Origin: Neelides folsomi
Lineage: Eukaryota; Arthropoda; Collembola; Neelipleona; Neelidae
Direction of reading: 5' to 3'
Length of the DNA: 45,962 nt
NCBI GenBank assembly: GCA_034687125.1
Contig: JAQGBZ010000457.1
Coordinates: 1 to 45,962, forward strand
Shown: in pieces, positions 27,501 to 38,000 of the stretch
Position numbering within the stretch: the stretch's first letter is position 1
Layout: every line of letters begins with the position of its first letter
Notes under the pieces: model-generated
Told to the model about the DNA's origin: nothing
The model's database searches: none
What the model saw: the letters and a program-made list of their open reading frames with translations, nothing else
Program-made: the position numbers and the translations under genes

Positions 27501-28085
27501 GAAGACGGAAAAGTTCATCTTCAGACGCCCGCCTTGTATGTTCGACAGTGTAATGAATTCCTCCACCCGCCCTGTGAATGTCCATGTAAGTTGCTCCGCC
27601 CAGCTACGGAAAAAATCAATCTTTGTGGTCAGTGTTCAATTGGGCAATTTTTCAACTTACTTTCATTCGGAACTCGTGAACTCGATCCCCAGCCCAGACA
27701 GGATGAGTGTGAGAGTCAACAAATCCAGGAAGGATACAAAGATCAGAGGCGTCAAGACGTCTTTCAATACTCGCATTCTTAAATTTGGCCTTCACCTCGC
27801 TGTCATATCCAACTGCCACAATTGTTCCACTCCTGGACAAATAAATTTATCATTGTTTCAATATATCGAAACAGGATTAGAATTGTACATAAGATTTCAA
27901 TTGGATGGGTTAATTGTAGGGAAAACTCACTTGTCGACAAGAATTGAAATTCCATCGTCAGGTTTGGCATTCAGAACCTGGACAGATTTCATTCGAGGAC
28001 CAAAAAGGACCTTTTCTTTTTCTGACGTGATCTGAACAACTTGCTTGGCAGAGTGAATGAGAAGTTGCATTGTTACTTGACTCAT
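24529..28085 (-). CDS. AMDHD1: Imidazolonepropionase (histidine degradation), 8 exons
   Basis: This enzyme hydrolyses 4-imidazolone-5-propanoate to N-formimino-L-glutamate, the third step of histidine breakdown, in the cytosol. Minus-strand exons: 28085-27931, 27832-27661, 27603-27468, 27384-27240, 27161-26936, 26512-26294, 26104-25944, 24634-24529. They join in frame to 439 residues (human AMDHD1 426). The amidohydrolase metal site is intact: H93 and H95 in DSHTHPVWAG, H267 in NFHADE, and D341 in LGSDFNPNAF. E270 and the conserved H290 in MSHLE are also present. Other family blocks are GGATYMDIHRAGGGI, TTVVECKSGYGL, IDVFCEKGVF, and near the C-terminus WEHLIYQFG. Exons are clearly more GC-rich than the introns. 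The last intron is long (1309 bp). The neighbours are unrelated to histidine metabolism. The start is the first ATG of the exon; a second in-frame ATG follows five codons later. Confidence 0.97.
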
Positions 28086-29791
28086 TTTGACCAATTTTTC
28101 ACAATATGAACCTACAATATTAAATAATGCTAATGGAAGTGATTAGTGAAAATTGGTGTGAATTTAGACAAGATTCACGAGATTATCACACAAATGGAAA
28201 GAATTGAAGATTGAATATGAATTTTACACGCTTCTCCCTATTGCGTATTATCTATTTTATATTTAATGTGCACGGTCAGGACCTGGCTCCACTCAAATGA
28301 AGACAAAATCGAGGAATGAATTAGTCAAGAGGAGTCCATTTGCCATTGAGTGAAGAGTTTATAGTTACAATATTAAATTATTTAGTAGGTACTTTATTAA
28401 AGTTAATTATTAACATATTTGTATATGCGTATTGTGAAAATAAATCCTTTTCCACGTTTGTAGTTATAATCATATTTCTATATACCTAAAATACATTATA
28501 TATGTATATATAATGTATTTGTATTACTTGTATTCGACATAGAAACTCAAGTGCAATCTTCTATGTCTCTTCCTTCGACTCCTCAATGAATCTTATCAGG
28601 AAGAGGTTAAAAATCCAATTTGAATAAATATGCAAGGTTAGAAGGGTAACTAGGAACATAACTAATACGTATATTTATGTATATCTACTATTATGTGTAA
28701 ATATATTTAATGTTATTAGATAGTGTGTTAAAATTTCTCTCTCTGTGAGTTATGTATGATTGAGTCGTTTTAATCTCCATTTCAAAACTGAGGGAATCAG
28801 AAAAGCAAGCTGTGGATTTCTGAACCTTGACCATAACTTATCTCCTGTTCATTTTGCTCTCATAATAAAAATAAAGATGGAAGCTCGTTTCTTTATTCCT
28901 CATTCCTATTCATAATACATAATCATTAAATGAAATATGTATTCACAATTCCAATATATGATAGCTTTCATGCATTGGAATTGTACTTAAATATTACAAA
29001 TATACTAACTTAATGTTAATGTTAGATCCCGAGCATTGGTCGATCTGTAATGGAGCTTGACTTGCCTGACGTAATAAGCGAGTTTATTATCCCCACATTC
29101 CCTTCTTTTACTCAAGTGGATATTTAGAAATTTATTTTTTGCTCTAACTCTGTTTAGTAAGTATTAAAGTATTTACTTGGAAATATTAGTTCCTAGTACT
29201 CACTCAATGTCAATATATTTATTTATAACGTTTGTTCTCAGTATGTTGTGTCTTTATTAAGAAGATAAGATTTTGAGAGACATAATATGAATATGGCTAC
29301 TACTTATATGTATTATGTGTATACCATAGCATTAGCATGGGAAATATTTTATGAATTTACAAGACTAATCATAAATGATAAAAATGTATACCGATATGTA
29401 ATAATGTATATACAGATACAGCATGTACTACATTCGGTGAAAAGGGGATTAAAAACTCAAAGAGTTGTTTCACCTAAGTACACATACCTAATTTTTACTA
29501 TCATTATCTTTCAAACCTTCAAAATGTAGCGCGATACGTATTATACATATTTTGAGAATATAAATACAAAATTAAAAGATTTAGTTCGTTCAAGTGTGAT
29601 CAAAAAATTCAGTTCATTCAATACTCAATACCTTTTGGGTGAGCTTTGATTGATTAATTATAAATGAAACTTTGACTAATCGTAAGTTAAGTCAAGCAGA
29701 AAAATAATAAAATTTACATATTAATTAGTTAAATATTAGAATCACCACTGAAATATCAAGGCTGGCAGTCAGCACATTATAAAAATGGCAA
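28086..29791. other. Upstream region of AMDHD1 and 3' flank of the small minus-strand gene
   Basis: AT-rich DNA with no supportable exon. The AMDHD1 promoter should lie in its left part. It contains the AT-rich palindrome at 28489-28520. Confidence 0.5.
28489..28520. repeat. AT-rich near-perfect palindrome
   Basis: Two 15-base arms are exact reverse complements around a central GT dinucleotide. The left arm is AAATACATTATATAT. Such a sequence could extrude a cruciform or act as a bidirectional 3'-end signal, but palindromes arise easily in TA-rich DNA. It lies about 400 bp upstream of the AMDHD1 start codon. Confidence 0.8.
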
Positions 29792-30287
29792 TTACAAACC
29801 GGCAGTTGGCTCCAATTTGGCAGTAGTCTCCGGCGCGTCAATCCAATCGCCACAAACAAAATCTTTGATTCTCCTCTTAATGTTAGCATTATTCGATCGT
29901 TTTTGATTTCCAATGATAGTTTTGATCTATAGAATAAAGAATTAAATTAAATGATCAAATTGATATTGATGTTATATAATTATAATAATTTCAATTGAAC
30001 ATTTGTACTATAAAATAAATTTAGTTTTTCTTACCTTAGCCAACTCTTCTTGATTCAAAATATTGAAGCAATCTTTTAAAAATTCAAACTTGTCATTCAT
30101 GTTTAATATGCTGAACCATCCAAGAGCTTCCGACGAGTTCTAAAATGGTTTTTATTAATTTCTTTAATTATATTTTATAATACACCCGTAAACATTATGG
30201 TTAATTGGCAATTTTCAAACATGAACAGTTGAGATATATTTTAAATGATTATGCTTAAACTTATAAACTCTTTTTACTTACCATCAT
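29792..30287 (-). CDS. Small spliced gene for an unrecognised 81-residue protein
   Basis: I do not recognise this gene. Minus-strand exons 30287-30282 (only the two codons ATG ATG), 30139-30035 and 29926-29792 join in frame with good splice sites: donors GGTAAGTA and GGTAAGAA, acceptors TTTTAG and CTATAG. The product of 81 residues begins MMNSSEALGWFSILNMND. Residues 3-40 look like two amphipathic helices, with the segment FEFLKDCFNILNQEELAKI. A basic stretch (KRSNNANIKRRIK) is followed by FVCGDWIDAPE. There is no signal peptide or membrane segment, so it is probably cytosolic or nuclear. An in-frame stop about 17 codons upstream supports the ATG at 30287. A pyrimidine-rich stretch on the minus strand about 80-160 bases upstream could belong to the promoter or 5' untranslated region. 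More exons on either side remain possible, because the frame could also splice at GCCGGTTTGT near the end. Confidence 0.55.
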
Positions 30288-32417
30288 TAAAAGTTGTAAG
30301 GCTTTGTTTATCAAATTGGAATTTAATTTATATTTATTTTAATTATGAATAATACTTTTTTAATGATCCGAGAATATTATGTGCGAAAGACAACGTGAAA
30401 ATTGAGACGACGATGAAAAATGACAAAAGACGACGAGACAAGGAAACGAAACGAAAGAATGATAGAATAATTAAAAGTATTATTTCTTATTGCGCATAAT
30501 TAAGTCTCTATTGTCATTCATCGTAAGTGAAATTTTGAGAAAGAGCGTTATTAAGAAAATCTTTACGGTTCTTTAATTGCATGATTATACTGCGTAATAT
30601 ATTAATTGTTAGTATAAAATTTTATTTTATTTACCGAATTATGGTACATATATACATACACAAAACACATCAACATACTCATTCTTGAAAGACTTGTAAA
30701 AGCATAAATAAAGTTTATAATAAATACAATGATTAGTAAGCCTTATGCTTTCATCATTTATCTTTTTTAGAGAATAGCACACTTCGCATTTTGAATTATA
30801 TATGTATATTGATAATGAGTACTTTGAACTTTGTTTAAAATGTTCTAATCTGTTATTCAAATTCTAACTAATATTAAGTAAATTAAATACATAATTCAAA
30901 AAATTGCAAACTATCGTATGTAATAATCTAAAAATAAATATATAAATATCAGAGAATATTAAGTAAGTAAAAGATTATGAAAGTGAAGGTGATGAATCTT
31001 CATTTATAAGCATTATCTGTATACTTTGTTTTCCTTAATGCTTCATTTGAGTTTAGTAATTTGTCAAGAAAAGTTGCGTACCGTATGTATTTATATTTCC
31101 AAGAGATTAATGTATTAGTATCGCAATTCTAAATGATGTAAATGTATCAAAGTTCATAATGTAAAACTATGTACATAAGTATTTACACTTATGATTAAGT
31201 TACATTTAGTTTTACATTTTGGATTGTATTTGTTTCATTTCATGATACATAAATGTCCACTCTGCAACTGATAAATGAGCACATATCACAAGATTATAAA
31301 ATGACTAAATAACTGTTTTAAGAATAGCACCTAACGATCACAATTAAGAATATTAATACTAAACTAGGTATGAATTCGAATTTTCCAAGCTCACAAAGTT
31401 GAATTATTTTGTTAATGTGATAATTGATAATGATAAGAAATGCGTTGTGTTTTATTACTTTGTTTATTCAATTATTAATACTTAAATATGGTTTATACTA
31501 CATATTTAAATAAAAACACATTGGGTCGTTTCTCATCTAAATGTAAATGTAAAAAGGAATAAACAAAGGAAAACGTTGTCAATTTACGCTTGGTTTAAAT
31601 AATATAAGTTGGACGAGGGAGCCCTCTGGTTTTGATCACATCAAATAGACTTTCTCTGTGGAGATCTTCACCACTTTGCCCCTCCTCCGAAAGACGGACG
31701 AGAAGAACAAAAAAGATTCCCAGTCGTCAATTTGGACCAGGGCGAGGACGAAAGAGTAGAATTGTAAGTTCTTAAACCTACCATCGATCCATCCACACCT
31801 TCCCTGGTACTTTACACCCAACCTTCAGGTCAGGGTGAACCTCGAGGTCACTTTACCTTCAGGCAAAGTTCCGTGACCACACATTCGAAATACTCATTTT
31901 CCAAAGGGGATCATTTTCTTGGAATTTCATACTCTTTTCTGCTAAAAACTTTTCGATTCACTATTATATTTAATAATAGTTAAATTACATAAGTGGGGCG
32001 AGAACGCAAATAAAGGTTAATTTTTAATCTCTCTTCCCATATGCGCACTCTGGCGCATTTCATATTATATTTATTATTCAATTTAAGGTCAGGTTGACTG
32101 CACGTTTTCTAATTGGACGTAAAAGGTCAATTTTCTCTTACTTCGATTTTAAATATCTAAATCAAATCAATTCACTAAACTTTATTATTGTTAAGAGTTA
32201 ATTATTTAGACCAAATTTAATTCTGATCAACCATAAGGGTAAAGCTTTTATTGTTGTAAACATTTAATCTTTTGGTTGATAAGCCAAAAGAAAATGAGGA
32301 AATGACGGGCCATTAGGATTTTCAAATCAATTAAATGAAGTTATTAAACCTGAATGTTCATTTATATATAGGTCTCACTCCATCGGTAATTTGCCCATCT
32401 CTGGGTAAATCTTAAAA
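30288..32417. promoter_or_regulatory. Divergent upstream region of the small gene and OTUD5
   Basis: The two flanking genes point away from each other, so both promoters should lie here. Most is AT-rich. About 31600-31920 is GC-richer, and AGGTCA half-sites occur at 31827-31832, 31845-31850, 32086-32091 and 32124-32129. No coding exon is supported; a 61-codon minus-strand frame at 31636-31821 has no family features. Confidence 0.45.
31827..31850 (+). promoter_or_regulatory. Cluster of nuclear-receptor-like half-sites
   Basis: AGGTCA at 31827-31832 is followed after three bases by TGAACCT, an inverted half-site with one extra base. A second AGGTCA lies at 31845-31850. Two more occur at 32086-32091 and 32124-32129, the last about 290 bp upstream of the OTUD5 start codon. 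AGGTCA is the core recognised by many nuclear receptors. Binding is inferred only. Confidence 0.35.
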
Positions 32418-35065
32418 ATGACGATTCTATCGACGAAAAAGGGGAATACTCCTAAAAATGAAATTGATCCAGTGGAAATTGGAACTCCGCACAATCATCA
32501 ACTTTCTCTGCCTCATGGACAAATTCAAGTGATATATTATTAATTTACATAAAGAAAATCTCAATTCGCATTTAGTTCTTTATCCTTATATTTTCATATG
32601 ATCAGCATGAATTATCTAATAAACATCTTACATATTAATAGAGTGAAAATCTAAATCTTGGCTCTGAACGCCTCTTTGTTGGAGAGCGAAGCTCGGAAAG
32701 GTCTGTTTGGAATCAGAATGTGTCGGTCACTCACAGCATCGTTGGGACTGCACGGGAAGATAAGCGAAATAGCCATGAATATGAAACTGATCGAAATCTT
32801 GGGAAGAGGCGACTTCGAACTTCGCCTATGAGGTATTCATTTAAATACTGATAAAATGAAACTCAGGGTCAGTTTATCTTAAACTCACAATCAGTCAGAC
32901 CTTTTATAAATTATTTCTATTCCAACAAGATCTCTTCGAACGAAACATATTCGTGTTGATGCTACATCGGGCGGAAATGTGAGCACGGCAACGGTTGTCG
33001 GAATTCCACCAGCTGAGGTCACTTCTGCTATTGGCAACCTTCCTACCCAAACTCCTGAATGCAATGGGTGTAACTCTGAGGATGAATACGAATCGCGTTC
33101 GCAAGCTCAAATATCTGAAGAGGAATGGGTCGAGGTAAATAAACAAACTTAACTCTAATTTAATTATGAATTATTATGTATGCTATTAATAAAGTGGAAC
33201 ACAATATCAATTATAAAAATTCATTTTTACTTCGCTAACATATGAAATTGTTTTGTGTGAATAGAAAGAACGTCGGTTTGAAAAGAAGATGCGAAAGAAG
33301 GGACTCATCATTACTTTGATGAAGGAAGACGGAGCTTGCTTGTTCCGTGCTGTGGCTGATCAAGTATATGGAGATCAAGATATGCACTCGATTGTTCGAA
33401 AACATTGCATGGATTATGTCGTAAGTTTCCTTTACTAATTAAATCCAAACTATTGTTTAATTTATAATAGTGCAAATAAACAACCATTATTTAACTATAT
33501 GTATCTTGCCATTCTTGTATTAATAGTTAATTAATCAATTATATTTGATCAATTTTCAGTCGATGAACAAAGATTATTTCTCACAATATGTCACTGAAGA
33601 CTTTAGCCAGTATGTGAGTCGCAAGCGAAATGACAACGTGCATGGGAACCATATTGAGATTCAAGCTTTGAGTGAGATGTACAGTCGAACAATTGAAGTC
33701 TTCTGCTACAAAACTGGTAAAGAGGATAAATATTTAAAGAATATATGAATTTTAATTTTTCTTTGATTAGACCCTATCAACATCTTCCACGGAACAAATC
33801 AGAATGATAATGCGCCGATTCGTCTCTCTTATCATCGTGGAATTCACTATAACAGCCTCGTTGATCCATTCAAGGCATTTAATTTTAAATAGTGGATAAC
33901 TTTGATTTTGATTATTCTAGATTAACTACGCTAATGTTGATAATTATTCTACTGTATGTATACAAACATTATAGGCAACTATTGGTGTTGGACTCGGACT
34001 GCCTGGACATCATCCTGGATTGGCTGAGAAAAATGTTCTCAAGGAAGCTGCTCGTCAAAGTGAAGATGTTCACATCGAACAGGTAATTATTATCCCTCTA
34101 GTCTTGACAATAAATGACATTTAATTTTAAAATGATTCAACATAATAGTCATCTTACTAAAATATAATAATTTTGTTTAGGCAATGTTGGAAGACAAACT
34201 CAGAGCAACTGATTGGGAAGCAACTAACGAAGCTATTGAAGAACAAGTTTCTCGTGAAAGCTATTTACAATGGCTGAAAGACAACGAGAGGCGCAACAGA
34301 GTTGCTGTAAGTTCTTACTACTTTTGATGCATAGGAATGAAATTAAGTTCATTTATACTTAATTCATTTGCTGTTTACACATGTACATTAGTTAATTATT
34401 ACTTTACCAAGTCAAATTTCATCAATTAAATGTAACATAACGCTTTAGGCAAGACAATAATTTGTTGTAAATTAATGTTTATTGTTAAATTTACCTAATT
34501 TTGTTAAATATTATTTAATTAGCGCTCACCAACTGCTCCAAGTTCATCGTCAACTGTTACATCATCGAGCGGTGGAGAAATTCGATCTCCTCGTCGGTCT
34601 CAAGGGAATAATATTTCACCACTTGGATCTCCGTACCGTGACTCGTCTTTCCGGAATTCACCTTCAAGGTTGTCGCCTCCACCATCTGTTCCTAGTACGA
34701 GTACTTCTTCGCCGAATACTCAAACTCCGGGTCTCATTGCAACACCTCCAAGCCCAGATCATGCCTTCAAGCTCATTGATACTACATCCTCCTTTATCAA
34801 CCATATTCCTCCTCAGATGTTTGGTAAATTAATAAAATTATCATTAACCTATTTTAATTGCATTGTAAGGATTATAACAAACAATTTCAATATGCGAAAT
34901 ATTTAAAAATTCATTAATTATATTATAATAAATGACTTTCCATATGTTGAAGGGTTGAACGAATGGGATGATGCCGGGATATTGGCCCAAGTCTTAGCTG
35001 CATCTCAACAAGAGTATTTGGATACGTTGAAGAGTTCGATGGAGCCGGAAGAGGAACCATCTTAA
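32418..35065 (+). CDS. OTUD5: OTUD5-type OTU-domain deubiquitinase, 10 exons
   Basis: This is a cysteine protease that removes ubiquitin chains; vertebrate OTUD5 (DUBA) acts in innate signalling and chromatin regulation. Exons: 32418-32528, 32642-32832, 32930-33134, 33265-33420, 33560-33716, 33771-33874, 33975-34082, 34181-34306, 34523-34823, 34953-35065. They give 523 residues (human 571). The OTU domain covers about 180-310, with D191 and C194 in [11 protein letters not shown] and catalytic H299 in YHRGIHYNS. The family-specific block [16 protein letters not shown] and RESYLQWL follow. Next comes a Ser/Pro-rich linker, and a C-terminal ubiquitin-interacting motif around [18 protein letters not shown]. 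The N-terminal third is divergent and polar. Intron 6 (33875-33974) appears to use a GC donor. A possible polyadenylation signal is at 35417-35422. Confidence 0.96.
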
Positions 35066-38000
35066 TTTATATTCAACCACAAACCACATTTCCTTCCCAT
35101 ATTCTCACTATACGTCAAAATTAATCAAATGTGTAAATTTAATTAAACCCCTTTTGATTCATAAGTTAATTCATACATATATTTTCTGTTTATTTCTATT
35201 CAAAATTTGTTAGTTTCGTTTCTCATTGATATTGTTTATGAAAACGTAGGTAATATTAGTATTAATTGTACATGCTTGTCTAATTTAAAATGTTAAACAT
35301 ATTACTCGCATCAATTCAAATACAAATTATGTGCGAGTAGTTCGAATCGAAAATTCATAGTCAACAACGCATAGAGTCGGAATAATGAAGCAATTGAATG
35401 TTGATCAAATAATAGTAATAAAGTAATGCTGTAATTTCAATATTTGCAAAAGTTTAACTGTGTTATTCACACAAGTGTGTCTATTTTTACATTTAATTAT
35501 TGTTATATTATTAGTAATTAGTTTAATTCATATTTTCCAGTTGGGTTCAAAGTTTATTAGGTAATTGTGTTCCTGAAATATTTTGCATAATATATAACAG
35601 ATTTATTAATTCAACCTATCAAACAGTAAAATGCAAGAAATATTTCTAGGCCATAAATATTAAGAACATTATTTTAAATAGGAAAATAACTCTATATATT
35701 AATGTTAATAGCGTATTTGTTATTTACGTTTATGTTATGATTGAATTGCGAGTGAATGTTTATGATATTAATATATAATATATGAGTATATTTACACATA
35801 TGTTCATAATATAATAAATTGCAATTAGTTGAGCGATGCTCGAAGACTCGAAGTGATCTAAAGATTATATTATTTTTTATATAAAGTATCATATGATATT
35901 CCCATTAATTGTGTTTTATAGCTGGCATAATACGCCTAAAGCAATTGAAAATGAGATTATAATTCTGCCTACTACAAATTAATGTCAAAATTTAGAACAA
36001 TTAAAATAGTTAATAATATTAAATCTTAAAAGTATAATTAACATTCGTTTAATGTTTTTCTAACATTGAGTGTGCAAGTCTGAGTCAAATGGGAAATACA
36101 CTTGCATCCCTTTAAAATCAAGGCCTCGATTTCTTTTTTAGTTAATTGTACATAATTTAAATGAAAATATATAATTTGTTGTAATAAAAATATATAGAGA
36201 GAATATGTATAGGTATACCCATTAGTATGTAGATATGATTAAATATGTTTTCGAAGAAACATTTTGGGTACTATCTATTATCTTATATACAAAATACCGA
36301 AAATATTATCATTATTTGTAATTTATACCGTGTAGCTATATGATATAAACGAATAAACGCTATTACAAAATACTTTATTTGTTATTATTTTCACCAATGG
36401 ATTCATTTTTATTAGCTATCATAAACACTACACATTATCATTCAATTAATTAACTAATATAATAACTAATATAAAATGTAATTCTTATGTAGTATAAGTA
36501 TTGTTATACAGATAAATACATATATAAAATAATGCATACCAAGAATACAACACTAGCTACATAAAATGAATAATTATTAAATATTTCATGGGCTGACATA
36601 CTTGTCAATTAAAGACAACAATTAAATCTTCGATCCATCAAGATGTATGTAATTTTTTCTCTCCATTTTCTTTGGGAAATATCATTTTATATAATGCCAT
36701 TATATTTACGACTTTACTAATTCAAATTTAGCATATTATCGTTTGATCGAATCCTTATATGGCACAATGCTCTTTTTTACGAGCCAAAAGTTACGGTGGT
36801 TTTTTTAATTGAATTGACTAAACCGAATTTTTTCATTAGTAACAAATTAGCTTATGTATGTGTTGTTATATACACCCATATTAAATATATGGTATATTCC
36901 ACATATATGTACGTGTACTATGTGTATTACCTAAATAACATTTACATTCATATACCTAAGCTTGAATGAGGTGTTTAGTTGGATTTCCATATTAATTTTA
37001 AAATGGAATTCTCAAATAAATGGTTGAATATGAAGGATGAAGGAGAGTTGCCCTAAAAGGTTGCAAGTTGAATAAGAAGGATGACGAGGAGTTAGAATTA
37101 ACCCAGTTGGTTGAACGGAGGTTAAAGAGTGTGTCACTTCCCCTATCTTTATCATCGGAAGGTGCGTGATGGTGATGGGGCTGTCACATTGCGTTACCTA
37201 ACATCATCCTTTCGCAGGTCTTAAATCCAATTCTCATTCATATTACACCATTATTATTATTATTAAATCTTCATTCTCACATACTTGTTAATCCAATTTT
37301 CTTGATAAAAACCTTTTGAGGAACATGATATTTTAACAAATGCAGACTATGCATCTGCCATATATGTAACATACACATGAAATAAATATCTGTATCATAT
37401 GTAACATTTGTTCTTAAGTATTTGTAAATTATGAAGATGTTGAAGAATTTCACTGGTCTCTCACAACGTCACAATACATGGCATATAAGTAATAAAATGC
37501 ATTTTATTGTATTTTATGTTTTACTTGTACACTTTACTATAAATTTAAATAAAATGAATTTATGAATACTATAGAGTAGCATATAAAATATAATATACAT
37601 ACCTACTGTTTTGAGAGATCTTTATACTATACTTTTAACACGTAGGTATACACAATGTACATAAACATTACTTGTTGAAATAACCGTAAGCTATAACATA
37701 CAATATTAAATATATATTAAATATATCTAACTACTGTTAGGTATGAATGTAGAGTCAAAATGTTAATAAAATTGAATTTGATTTGTTATTTTTAAAGTTA
37801 TGGTCTCGAAAGGTTATCATGAAGCCTATATGTACCGTATAACTACTAAAATAAAATTAAATAAGTAGATTTAATTTAAATGGAAAAGCCAAAACGAGCT
37901 CACATTTACAATTTAACTTGCATTGGAAGTCAAACACATATTTAAGAAAATATGGTGAACATTAAAAAATGATAAATTAGAGAGATACAGAAAAGGTCAG

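Noticed and set aside
27251..28035. Plus-strand open frames of up to 165 codons
   Set aside because: They lie antisense to AMDHD1 exons 1-4 and are shadows of its codon structure.
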